Shown here: in pieces, positions 35,599 to 45,041 of the stretch
How positions within the stretch are numbered: position 1 is the stretch's first letter
Layout: each line of letters begins with the position of its first letter
Source of the DNA: Echinicola vietnamensis DSM 17526
GTDB taxonomy: Bacteria > Bacteroidota > Bacteroidia > Cytophagales > Cyclobacteriaceae
Direction: 5' to 3'
DNA: 64,000 nt
Assembly (NCBI RefSeq): GCF_000325705.1
Contig: NC_019904.1
Coordinates: 566,001-630,000 of the forward strand
Made by a program: the position numbers and the translations under genes
Notes under the pieces: model-generated
Told to the model about the DNA's origin: nothing
The model's input: the letters and a program-made list of their open reading frames with translations, nothing else
The model's database searches: none

Positions 35599-37032
35599 TT
35601 AATTCCACCCTCCACCGAGGGCTTGGTACATATTCACAAAAGCGTTCATTTGTTGCATTTTGGTTTCCACCAGATCAAACTTGGACTCCAAAGCATCACG
35701 CTGGGTCATCAGCACTTCCATATAATCTGCCCTTGCTGATTTGAAGAGATCTCCCGAGATGTTAATGGAGGTCGTCAAGGCTTCCACTTCCTTTGCTTTT
35801 AGCCCATAGCTCTTTTCCAGGTTTTTGATTTTTGCCAGCTGGTTGGCTACCTCCACATAGGCATTCAAAATGGTCTTCTCATAATTGTAAACCGCTTGAA
35901 TCTGCTTGGAATTGGCACTTTTGTAGGTTGCTTTGATTTCTTTTCTATTGATCAAAGGTGCAGCCAAGTCCCCTGCCAGAGAATATAATAACGACTCTGG
36001 CGTCTTGATCAGGTAAGAGGGATTAAATGCTTGGAAACCTATCCCGGCAGAAATGCCCAATGAAGGGTAAAACCTTGCTTTGGCTACTTTCACGTCCAAT
36101 TTAGCCGCTGCCAGCTCCATTTCTGCCTGGCGGATATCCGGCCTATTATCCAGCAGCTGAGCGGGAAGTCCTGCTTGCACCTGCTTCGGCACCAAGTCTA
36201 TAAAAGCCTCAGAATCCCGAATCACCGGCTGCGGAAATCTCCCCACCAGAAAATTGATCTTATTCTCGGTTTCCGTAATCTTCTGCTGAATATCGTATTG
36301 CAGGCTTTTGGTATGGAATACCTCTGCTTCAAACTTCTTCACCGCCAGCTCTGTTGCCTTGGCAGCACTTTTCTGAAGCTTGACGATTTCCAAAGCATCG
36401 TGCTGGATTTTGATATTCCTCTTCACAATGGCCAGCTGATTGTCCAATGCCAGTAATTCATAATAAGCATTGGCAATTTCAGCAATCAGATTGGTCACCA
36501 TGAAATTTTTTCCTTCCACAGAAGAGAGATACCGTGCCACTGCTGCCCGTTTGGCATTGTGCAGCTTGCCCCAAATATCCGCTTCCCAAGAAGCAAAAGC
36601 ACCCACCATAAAATCAGGCAATGGTTCAGGCATTTCTCTCCCGGGCTCGATATCTGTAGTGGCTTCACTGGCACCGCGACTGGTATAGCGCCCCACCTTG
36701 TCCAGACCAGCGCCGGCCCTGATATCCACAGAAGGTAGGTATTCTCCTTTTTTGGCCTGAATTTCATTTTTGGACACGGCAATTTCCTGCAGGATAATGT
36801 TAAGTTCCTGATTATTGTTCAGCGCCGTATCTATCAAGGCACTCAAGTAGGGGTCTGTAAAGAAATCCTGCCATTTTACGCGAGCCGTATTGGCTGTATC
36901 CGAAGCACTATCAAAGTGCTCCGGAACAGCTGTATCGGGCGTTTTTTCCACTACTGAGGGAGTTTTACAGGACGTAATGGCCAATGTCATAAAGACCGCT
37001 CCCAGCGATATATATATTATTCTCTTAATCAT
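35599..37032 (-). CDS. TolC-like outer-membrane efflux lipoprotein
   Basis: 477-residue outer-membrane factor of the NodT/OprM type: lipobox ITSC (Cys22), then two repeats of the TolC fold with long alpha-helical hairpins (LNIILQEIAVSKNEIQAKKG; LLDNRPDIRQAEMELAAAKL; VAKARFYPSLGISAGIGF). With the pump and adaptor genes on the same strand it completes a tripartite drug or toxic-compound exporter. Its start overlaps the pump stop by 8 bp. Confidence 0.92.
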   Translation of the reverse strand: MIKRIIYISLGAVFMTLAITSCKTPSVVEKTPDTAVPEHFDSASDTANTARVKWQDFFTDPYLSALIDTALNNNQELNIILQEIAVSKNEIQAKKGEYLPSVDIRAGAGLDKVGRYTSRGASEATTDIEPGREMPEPLPDFMVGAFASWEADIWGKLHNAKRAAVARYLSSVEGKNFMVTNLIAEIANAYYELLALDNQLAIVKRNIKIQHDALEIVKLQKSAAKATELAVKKFEAEVFHTKSLQYDIQQKITETENKINFLVGRFPQPVIRDSEAFIDLVPKQVQAGLPAQLLDNRPDIRQAEMELAAAKLDVKVAKARFYPSLGISAGIGFQAFNPSYLIKTPESLLYSLAGDLAAPLINRKEIKATYKSANSKQIQAVYNYEKTILNAYVEVANQLAKIKNLEKSYGLKAKEVEALTTSINISGDLFKSARADYMEVLMTQRDALESKFDLVETKMQQMNAFVNMYQALGGGWN

Positions 37033-40000
37033 TATAATCGTATTCTTCGGTTAATGGAACTTCGTCTTCATCTTTGATCAGGTGACGCCCATCGGCCAGT
37101 TTGCCGAATATGTAATACAGTCCGGGCACGATGATCACACCGAAAACAGTCCCGAACAACATCCCGCCCAAGGCAGAAGCACCAATGGTACGGTTACCGA
37201 TGGCACCTGCGCCTGTAGCTATGATCAGCGGAATCAAGCCAGCAATAAAGGCAAAGGAAGTCATCAGAATCGGACGGAACCGGACTTTAGCCCCTTCAAT
37301 GGCCGCATCCAGGATCGTCGCTCCTTGTTGCCGTTTCTGAACGGCAAACTCCACAATCAACACCGCATTTTTACCCAACAGCCCGATCAACATAATCAGA
37401 CCGATCTGGGCATAAATATCATTGTCCAAGCCCATCATTTTCAGCAACAGGAATGAACCAAACACTCCTACCGGAAGGGACGTCACGACAGCCAATGGAA
37501 TGATAAAGCTCTCGTATTGGGCGGCAAGTACAAAATACACGAACACCAGCACCACCAAGAAGACATATAAGGACTCATTTCCGCGGTTGGACTCATCATA
37601 AGAAAGTCCTTCCCACGCAATATCATATCCCTGAGGTAAGGTCTGGGCAGCCACCTCCCTGATCGCAGCGATGGCGTCTGCGGTAGTGTAGCCTTTGGCC
37701 GGGAGTCCCCTGATGGCCGCAGAATTGTACATATTGAAACGGGTCACCTCATTCGGGCCTTGTGTTTTCTTCAAGGTCATAAAGGCAGAATAAGGCACCA
37801 TTTCCCCTTCATCATTTTTCACATACAGGTTCAATACATCGGAAGGCAATCTTCTGAACTTGGGATCGGACTGGACATATACCTTAAAGAATCGTCCAAA
37901 CTTGATAAACCCTTGCTCATAAGTACTACCAATCATAATATTGAGATTTTCCATGGCTTTCCCGATGGAAACACCTTTCTGCATCGCCAGCTCATTGTCT
38001 ATTACCAATTCATATTGGGGGTAATTGGCAGCAAAGAAGGTAAACAACCCGGTAAGTTCTTTCCGCTTGCTAAGGTCATCCATAAACTGCTTGTTGATTT
38101 TATCAAAATCCTGATAATCCGTATCGGTGGTCTTGTCCAATAGCCTCATGGAGAAACCGCCCGATGAGCCAAACCCTGGTATTGCAGGTGGCTCAAAAAA
38201 CTCGATTACCGCTCCGAGCCCCTTAGACTCTTCCTCCAGTTCTTCCATGATCTCCTTCACCGTATGCTTCCTATCTGACCATTTTTTCAGGTTGATCAGA
38301 CAAGTACCGGCATTGGACCCCCGGCCTTCTGTCATGATCTCATACCCTGCCAAGGAGGACACCGATTCCACTCCTTCAATTTCCTCACAGATCTTTTGTA
38401 GCTCTTGGGAGACCTTGTTGGTTCGCTCAAGTGTGGCACCAGGAGGTGTCTGGATGATGGCGTAAATAGTGCCTTGGTCTTCGCTAGGAATAAAGCCGGA
38501 TGGTAACACTTGATTTTCCAAATAAATCCCCGCACAAAACGCAATCAAAATCCCGAAGGTCAACCATCTTCTGCTCACCATTCGCTTCAGCAAGACCACG
38601 TACCTCCCGGTCAGTTTATCAAAACCACTGTTGAACTTATCTAGTGATTTGGTGAGGAGGTTGCCCTTTTTCGCTTTGCCATGGTGATTTTTCAGCAGCA
38701 TCGCACAGAGTACCGGTGTAAGGGTCAATGCAATCAGGGCAGAAATCACAATGGAACTGGCCATCGTAATGGAAAACTGTCTATAGAACGTCCCGACAGG
38801 CCCACTCATAAAGGAAATCGGCAAGAATACTGACACCATCACCATGGTAATGGCAATGATGGCTCCACTGATTTCTCCTAGCACTCTTTTCACGGCCTGA
38901 TAAGGAGTGAGACGGGGGAACTCCTCCATCTTGGCGTGCACGGCTTCTACCACCACGATGGCATCATCCACCACAATACCAATGGCCAGAACAAGCGCAA
39001 AGAGTGTCACCAGGTTAATCGAAAGTCCAAAGAACTGGATCACAAAGAAGGCTCCGATCAATGAAACCGGCACCGCCAAAATAGGAATTAAGGTCGATCG
39101 CCAATCGCCCAAGAAAATAAACACCACCAAAGCCACCAAAATAAAGGCATCCCTTAAGGTATGGATCACCTGCTCGATGGAAGCGTCCAAGAAGTTGGAA
39201 ACGTCATAACTGATTTTGTAATCCACCCCGGGGGGAAACGTTTCCTTCATCTCGGTTAGCTTTTCCTTTACCGTCTCGATCACGTCACTGGCGTTACTAC
39301 CGTAGTTTTGTTTCAGCACAATCGCCGCAGAAGGATGACCGTCCAAGTTGGAATAAATATCAAAAAACTCACTACCCAACTCTACCTTACCAATATCCTT
39401 CAAGTGGATGCTCTCCCCTTCAGCATTGGCTCGAATGATGACATTTTCATATTGTTCGGGCTCATTATACCTGCCCTTATAGGTCAATACATATTCCAGC
39501 GATTGGGCCTCAATTCCAGAACTACGTCCCAATCTACCTGGACGTCCCACAATACTTTGCTCTTGTAGCGCCTCCATCACTTCTTCCACGGAAATGTCAT
39601 AGGCCCTCATACGGTCAGGATTAAGCCATATCCGCATGGCATACCGCCGGCTACCCAGAATCTGAGCTTTTGCCACCCCTTTGATCCTGTTGATCTCCGG
39701 AATCATGTGGACATTGGCGTAATTATAAAGGAATTTTTCGTCCATGTTCTTGCCCGTACCATATAAGTTGACATACATCAACATACTGGGCTGGATGGGC
39801 GTGATGATCACCCCCTCCCGCTGCACCAGCTCTGGCAAGAGCGGCATGACGCGGTCTACACGCGTCTTCACACGAATTACGGCCTGGTTAGGATCAGTGC
39901 CTGGCTCAAAGATCACACGGAGAGTAGCCTCTCCGGCACTGGTAGCATCCGTGGCCATATAGCGCATCCCTTGGGCACCATTGATGGAGTTTTCCAGTGT

Positions 40001-40189
40001 AATCAGGGTTGACTTTACCAATACGTCTGCACTGGCACCTGGATAAGCGATAAATACGTTTACGGTAGTAGGTGCAATTTGGGGAAATTGAGAAATCGGT
40101 AATTTCTTAATTGCCAATGTCCCTACAAAGACGATGATGACCGAAATCACGATAGCGAATACCGGCCTATGAATGAATTTTTGAAACAT
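37025..40189 (-). CDS. RND efflux pump, HAE1 (AcrB/MexB) type
   Basis: 1054-residue inner-membrane proton/drug antiporter. Visible: N-terminal FIHRPVFAIVISVIIVFVG, porter domains, and the TM4 proton-relay GIVVDDAIVVVEAVHAKMEE with its paired aspartates; PxxSFMSGPVGTFYRQFSIT and GLLGKNAVLIVEFA are family signatures. Twelve TM segments and two large periplasmic loops fit AcrB length. The acidic tail EVPLTEEYDYND is short. HAE1 sequence argues for organic compounds rather than metals. Confidence 0.95.
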   Translation of the reverse strand: MFQKFIHRPVFAIVISVIIVFVGTLAIKKLPISQFPQIAPTTVNVFIAYPGASADVLVKSTLITLENSINGAQGMRYMATDATSAGEATLRVIFEPGTDPNQAVIRVKTRVDRVMPLLPELVQREGVIITPIQPSMLMYVNLYGTGKNMDEKFLYNYANVHMIPEINRIKGVAKAQILGSRRYAMRIWLNPDRMRAYDISVEEVMEALQEQSIVGRPGRLGRSSGIEAQSLEYVLTYKGRYNEPEQYENVIIRANAEGESIHLKDIGKVELGSEFFDIYSNLDGHPSAAIVLKQNYGSNASDVIETVKEKLTEMKETFPPGVDYKISYDVSNFLDASIEQVIHTLRDAFILVALVVFIFLGDWRSTLIPILAVPVSLIGAFFVIQFFGLSINLVTLFALVLAIGIVVDDAIVVVEAVHAKMEEFPRLTPYQAVKRVLGEISGAIIAITMVMVSVFLPISFMSGPVGTFYRQFSITMASSIVISALIALTLTPVLCAMLLKNHHGKAKKGNLLTKSLDKFNSGFDKLTGRYVVLLKRMVSRRWLTFGILIAFCAGIYLENQVLPSGFIPSEDQGTIYAIIQTPPGATLERTNKVSQELQKICEEIEGVESVSSLAGYEIMTEGRGSNAGTCLINLKKWSDRKHTVKEIMEELEEESKGLGAVIEFFEPPAIPGFGSSGGFSMRLLDKTTDTDYQDFDKINKQFMDDLSKRKELTGLFTFFAANYPQYELVIDNELAMQKGVSIGKAMENLNIMIGSTYEQGFIKFGRFFKVYVQSDPKFRRLPSDVLNLYVKNDEGEMVPYSAFMTLKKTQGPNEVTRFNMYNSAAIRGLPAKGYTTADAIAAIREVAAQTLPQGYDIAWEGLSYDESNRGNESLYVFLVVLVFVYFVLAAQYESFIIPLAVVTSLPVGVFGSFLLLKMMGLDNDIYAQIGLIMLIGLLGKNAVLIVEFAVQKRQQGATILDAAIEGAKVRFRPILMTSFAFIAGLIPLIIATGAGAIGNRTIGASALGGMLFGTVFGVIIVPGLYYIFGKLADGRHLIKDEDEVPLTEEYDYND

Positions 40190-40215
40190 TACTGCTCTTT
40201 TTTGATGAGACTCAA

Positions 40216-41307
40216 TTATTCCGCGTAAAGGCCAAGCTGAGACATTGCTTCCTCAGGAGCGATGAATTCCGGATGGATTTCATCGTTTTCCCTTACGAGT
40301 CGCAAGCCCTCCAGCAGCACCTTATCATTCTCTTCCAATCCATCTTGAATCACATATAGATGAGGCATTTCTGCCGCTACCGTAATCTCTCTAGCGTGCA
40401 GTTTATGATCTTCGTCCAACACGTAAACATAACGTTTGTCCAATACCTCAAAGGTGGTCTTCTGAGGAATGATCATGGCGTTTTTAAAGGGCACGGACAT
40501 TTGGATATTGCCCGTTTCGCCATGTCTCAGCAGCCCGTTAGGATTAGGAAAAGTTGCCCTAAAAGGAATATTTCCCGTCTCGTGATTAAAATCCGCTTCG
40601 ATAGTCTCCACTTTACCAGGATGGCCAAACACTTTATTATTGGCCATCAGCAGGTTTACCATGGTGGCCGAACTGTCTTTCTTTAGATTTGACATATAGT
40701 CCAAATACTCCGCTTCCGGCACATTGTAGTATACCCACATATGACTGTTATCAGATAAATTGGTCAACAATTCTCCCTCATCAATCAAACTACCAACCCT
40801 AACATGGAACCGATCAATAATCCCATTAAAAGGCGCGCGAATTTCCGTAAAATCAAGGTGAGTTTGTGCCAAGGCAAGCTCCGCATTGGCCTTGTCCAGT
40901 TTAGCTTTGGCCATGGCCAGCTCATTAGGGGCAACGACATCCCTATCGGCCAGGGATTTGGTGTTTTGATATTCTATTTCTGCAAAACTCACTTCAGCTT
41001 TTGCCCGTTGAAATTCGGCTTGGTACAGCTTGGGCATGATCTTGAATAATAATTGGCCCTTCTTTACGAACTGGCCTTCATCCACATAGATTTTTTCCAA
41101 ATAGCCACGCTCTTGGGCACGTACTTCAATGTGGCTGATGGAGTGGATTTGACAGACATAGTCCTCCATGATGGTGGTGTCCATCCGAACGGGGCTAGTG
41201 ACCTGTAGCTCATAAACATGGGCTTCTTTTTCCTCTCCATGGGAGTTGCAGCTTGTATGCAAAAGCAACGCACACAAGCCCATTAACATGAGGATACTCG
41301 TTCTCAT
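40216..41307 (-). CDS. RND periplasmic adaptor (membrane-fusion) lipoprotein
   Basis: 363-residue lipoprotein (LLHTSCNSHG, Cys20) that bridges the pump and the TolC-like protein. Visible: barrel-sandwich halves (HIEVRAQERGYLEKIYVDEG; LDFTEIRAPFNGIIDRFHVR) around an alpha-helical hairpin, then beta-barrel and membrane-proximal domains. The start at 41307 (MRTSIL) is chosen over 41373 since the lipoprotein signal begins there. It is first in the adaptor-pump-TolC operon, 26 bp before the pump. Confidence 0.93.
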   Translation of the reverse strand: MRTSILMLMGLCALLLHTSCNSHGEEKEAHVYELQVTSPVRMDTTIMEDYVCQIHSISHIEVRAQERGYLEKIYVDEGQFVKKGQLLFKIMPKLYQAEFQRAKAEVSFAEIEYQNTKSLADRDVVAPNELAMAKAKLDKANAELALAQTHLDFTEIRAPFNGIIDRFHVRVGSLIDEGELLTNLSDNSHMWVYYNVPEAEYLDYMSNLKKDSSATMVNLLMANNKVFGHPGKVETIEADFNHETGNIPFRATFPNPNGLLRHGETGNIQMSVPFKNAMIIPQKTTFEVLDKRYVYVLDEDHKLHAREITVAAEMPHLYVIQDGLEENDKVLLEGLRLVRENDEIHPEFIAPEEAMSQLGLYAE

Positions 41308-41499
41308 AATTTCTTTTTTAAATGTTTTGGTTTCTTGGTTCTTAGCGTGACAATAGCAGTCACGCCTAAACACTCTGGAACGTATGAATCCCAGAATGCC
41401 TGAGGATTTTGGGCAATTGTGTACTTAGCAATTAAGGGTAATAAATGGGATCTCAGGCAATAGGACTATTGCCATACCGAATGGATAAAAAGTATGGTA

Positions 41500-41907
41500 T
41501 TATATCAAGAACACCTGAATAAATAGGTGCCAACGATTCGATAGAATATGGGAAAAGTGCTTACAAAAAGGAAAGCCTTTAAGGCTGGTGCTAGAAGATT
41601 CACCGAGTAAATAGTCAAAAAAGAGTACCGCTAGGGTATTCCCGCTTTCAATTTGCTTTTTAGATGAAGCGCTTTCGCTCTCTTCCTCTATATTTTCTCC
41701 TTCCGCGGGAAAGGTTCCTTTTTTAAAACCTGAAAAAGAAGACTTGAAAACAATATCCTCCAAATGAAGGGATGAATGGCTTTCAGCTTTTGAAAGATAG
41801 GGTGTTGGCTCAGAAAACTTCTCCTGCTGCTGTGTGGAAAACAGCGGAGCAATCCCACTCGAAAGCAGAATACTAAAGGATAATATCAGTCTGATCAACA
41901 TTTTCAT
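41500..41907 (-). CDS. Small secreted orphan protein
   Basis: 135-residue protein with a signal peptide (MKMLIRLILSFSILLSSGIA), a Ser/Glu-rich middle (GENIEEESESASSKKQ) and a hydrophobic C-terminus ending RWHLFIQVFLI. No family recognised. It lies 190 bp upstream of the RND operon on the same strand; a short hairpin (CCATAC / GTATGG, 41472-41497) follows its stop. A start at 41919 is also possible. Confidence 0.5.
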   Translation of the reverse strand: MKMLIRLILSFSILLSSGIAPLFSTQQQEKFSEPTPYLSKAESHSSLHLEDIVFKSSFSGFKKGTFPAEGENIEEESESASSKKQIESGNTLAVLFFDYLLGESSSTSLKGFPFCKHFSHILSNRWHLFIQVFLI

Positions 41908-42206
41908 GATTGGAGCCAAAAGTAAACAAAGGAATCCTCCTTGTCAAGAGAAGAGGTATTAAATCTTTTTGAAGAATGCGTAATCAAAGTATGGTATCCA
42001 ACATTCTCACCTCACACTCTCGGACAAATAAATTCATACTTTACCCTCGTAAATGAATACATAGGGGTTGGCAAGAGATTGTCTTTACAACCTCCTTTCT
42101 CTTGAAATAATTCAAAAACCTTATAAGAAATTTTTAAAAAAAACTATCGTTCAATCATCTTACAAAGAAGGAGCCATGGATAAAAAAGAACATAATTGGT
42201 AAAGCA

Positions 42207-42238
42207 TTTGTATCAAATTTTCGAAAATTCTACTTTTG
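42207..42238 (+). promoter_or_regulatory. Promoter with central palindrome, kelch-SARP regulator gene
   Basis: TTTG (42207-42210), 20-nt spacer, TACTTTTG (42231-42238): a full Bacteroidota promoter. A 14-bp perfect palindrome AATTTTCGAAAATT (42216-42229) fills the spacer, an ideal place for a repressor or autoregulator. The leader to the ATG at 42381 is about 135 nt. Confidence 0.7.
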
Positions 42239-42380
42239 ATAAGCATAATGGTGTAGGTTGAATTTAGGTTCGAATCGCTACTGTATTAAGATATTGAAAC
42301 CCACCGGTACCTCCGCAACAGCTCAATTAGTATCATTATGTCCATTACCCCTAAAAGCAATTGATCCATAAAAAACCACG

Positions 42381-44894
42381 ATGTTCGCATTTACAAAAAT
42401 GTACTTATTAGCTTCTTTGATTTCTGGTTTTATTCTCCTACAGTCTTTATTTAACGGAGGACTTAAATTCCATGGAAACGAACAAGCAATAAACCAGCGC
42501 ACATCCTATACTGTTTTTGGAGAGCATGACACGAAATTTTCAAATCAATTTGACATCGACTTCAGTTTATCACTAAGTCCCGTCGAAGAAATCGGGTATA
42601 TTCTCAGGATCAAAACCGGAGTGAACAATCGGATATTCAATATATTTTACGACAATCAGGGGAACCATATCGTTTTTAAATTCAATGAAGAGGGAAAAAC
42701 CAACCTTATCGTAGCCAGAATGGACAAGGCTCAATTGTTTAACCAGCAATGGTTTGACATGAAAGTCTCGTTTGACCTCATCGGTGATTCCATCACGCTT
42801 ACCATTGGTAATGAAACTTTTACCGCCAAAAACCTACAACTTCAAGATAGCTACCATCCCAAGATTCTTTTCGGTAAAAGTGATCACATCATCGATGTCC
42901 CTGCATTCTCAATCAAAAACCTATCTATTATCGGAAAGGAAACATATCATTTTCCACTATATGAAAACAAAGGTAATATCGTCCACGATATCAACGGGAC
43001 CCCTTATGGCAACGTAATCAATCCAGATTGGCTAAAAAACTATGCCTATTATTGGAAACATCTGACTTCGTTTAAATCAGCATCTGTAGCCGGAGCAAAT
43101 TACAATCCCCAAAAGGAGGAAATTTACTATTACAACCGAGATTCACTCTGGACCTACAATGTTCGTTCAGGTAGCACAAGAACCGTAATTTTCGATCAAA
43201 AATGTCCTGTAGAACTCATCTTGGGCACTAATTTTATCGATAGTGTCCAAAACAAATTATACACCTACGAAGTGTATTATGACTTCGCATACCAAGGCCC
43301 TACTGTGGCCAGTCTTAACTTAGACACCTATCAATGGACCGAAGAAAGCCACCAACAACTCCCTACCCAACTCCATCACCATGGATCGTTTATCGATTCC
43401 TCCCGATACAGCATCTTTGGAGGCTTTGGGAATATGAAGTACAGTAAAAATTTCTTTTCCTTTGATTTGAAAAAAAAAGAATGGGAGCTTAATGAGGGGT
43501 TTACGGGAGATGTCATCACCCCGCGCTACTTTTCTTCTGTCGGATACCAACCTGAAAAAAATAATTTATATATTCTTGGTGGCATGGGAAACGAGTCTGG
43601 GGACCAATCCGTGGGAAGAAAATACTACTATGACCTCTATCAGGTGGACATGGATACCAAGCACGTTACCAAACTTTGGGAAATACCATGGAAAAACGAC
43701 AACGTTGTTCCTGTACGGGGCATGGTAATTTTAAACGACTCCAGTCTTTACACACTTTGCTACCCTGAACATTTCTCCGATTCTTTTCTTCACCTATATC
43801 GCTTCTCCCTAAAGGATGGCAGCTTTGAAATACTTGGGGATTCCATCCCTATCCGATCTGACAAAATCACAACCAACGCTAACCTCTATTTCGATAAAGG
43901 ACTCAATAACCTATATGCCGTAGTGCAGGAATTTGAAGATGATATATCCTCAGATCTAAAAATATATTCCTTAGCTTTCCCTGCTATTACTAGGGAGGAG
44001 TTATCAGATTTCCCAACAAAACAACAGGGCAAAATTCCTCTATGGATATTGCTATTTGGAATCGGAGCAATTTGCTTAGGATGGTGGATGTACAAAAAGC
44101 TAAAATCAAAATCTACGGATGCCATTAAAAGTCCTAAGGAAGAAGTGGAAATAATCCATACTCCAAGGACTCCCCAATCCGAACCGCCCAATTCCATCCA
44201 CTTATTCGGCAACTTTATGGTGCGAGATGTCAATGGAAAGGACATCACTTACATGTTCAGCACACAGCTTAAACAGGTGTTTTGTCTTATCCTCCAATAC
44301 AGTCTATCGGAAGACGGGATTACTTCGCAGCACCTCAGCAATTTACTTTGGCCAGATAAACCTGCGGACAAGGTCAAAAATTCTCGTGGTGTAACAATCA
44401 ATAACCTACGCAAAACCTTGGGCGAGCTGAATGGAATTGAATTGGTCCATGAAAAGGGACACTACAAAATTATCCTCCATGAAAAGGCTTATTGTGACTA
44501 TGCAAGGTGTCTTCAACTTATCGCTACTCATAAAATGGATGAACATAGAGATGAGTTTGCCAGAATCGTATCGAGGGGAAAATTCCTATATCTCTTGGAT
44601 GACCCCTTGTTCGACTTATTCAAAGAAGAAGCGGAGACAAAACTAGAGCCGGCCTTGATATTAGAAATGGAAAAGAGCTTCACCCACGAATCGTTTACTA
44701 CTACGATTTCACTGGCAGAAGCCCTTTTCAATATCGACCCTTTAAATGAAACAGCATTGGCTTACCAACTTAAGGCCATGCAGAAACTCAATATGATAGA
44801 AGACTCCAAACTTGCTTACAGGACCTTTGGCATCGAATACAAACATGCCACCGGCAAGGATTTTCATCGCTCTTATCAAAGCATTATTTCTTAA
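42381..44894 (+). CDS. Membrane-spanning kelch-SARP one-piece regulator
   Basis: 837-residue protein. After an N-terminal signal/anchor, residues about 40-190 look like a LamG/ConA-type beta-sandwich (FDIDFSLSLSPVEEIGYILR), about 235-535 form a kelch-like propeller (SRYSIFGGFGNMKYSKNFFS; NNLYILGGMGNESGDQ), and 551-571 is a TM helix (IPLWILLFGIGAICLGWW). The cytoplasmic part (about 607-697) is a SARP/OmpR-like winged helix (LFGNFMVRDVNGKDITYMFS; RGVTINNLRKTLGELNG) followed by a BTAD-like helical domain. There is no kinase or receiver. It probably senses a glycan or envelope signal and controls the convergent GH76 PUL and itself. Confidence 0.75.
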   Translation: MFAFTKMYLLASLISGFILLQSLFNGGLKFHGNEQAINQRTSYTVFGEHDTKFSNQFDIDFSLSLSPVEEIGYILRIKTGVNNRIFNIFYDNQGNHIVFKFNEEGKTNLIVARMDKAQLFNQQWFDMKVSFDLIGDSITLTIGNETFTAKNLQLQDSYHPKILFGKSDHIIDVPAFSIKNLSIIGKETYHFPLYENKGNIVHDINGTPYGNVINPDWLKNYAYYWKHLTSFKSASVAGANYNPQKEEIYYYNRDSLWTYNVRSGSTRTVIFDQKCPVELILGTNFIDSVQNKLYTYEVYYDFAYQGPTVASLNLDTYQWTEESHQQLPTQLHHHGSFIDSSRYSIFGGFGNMKYSKNFFSFDLKKKEWELNEGFTGDVITPRYFSSVGYQPEKNNLYILGGMGNESGDQSVGRKYYYDLYQVDMDTKHVTKLWEIPWKNDNVVPVRGMVILNDSSLYTLCYPEHFSDSFLHLYRFSLKDGSFEILGDSIPIRSDKITTNANLYFDKGLNNLYAVVQEFEDDISSDLKIYSLAFPAITREELSDFPTKQQGKIPLWILLFGIGAICLGWWMYKKLKSKSTDAIKSPKEEVEIIHTPRTPQSEPPNSIHLFGNFMVRDVNGKDITYMFSTQLKQVFCLILQYSLSEDGITSQHLSNLLWPDKPADKVKNSRGVTINNLRKTLGELNGIELVHEKGHYKIILHEKAYCDYARCLQLIATHKMDEHRDEFARIVSRGKFLYLLDDPLFDLFKEEAETKLEPALILEMEKSFTHESFTTTISLAEALFNIDPLNETALAYQLKAMQKLNMIEDSKLAYRTFGIEYKHATGKDFHRSYQSIIS

Positions 44895-45041
44895 CCAGCG
44901 GTCTATTTTAAGTATCACTGCTAAACAGTGTGGTGAGGTATATGGTCTGCTGGGCGCCTTTAGGCTTGTATGACAAAATCCCCCACCATTGATCAAATTC
45001 CATTCATCGAACGGAGGTTGCTAGTGACATGAAAGCCTAAA

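Noticed and set aside
44895..45041. Terminator between the convergent regulator and TIM-barrel genes
   Set aside because: Only a short CACTG/CAGTG pairing is present and no T-run follows on either strand.
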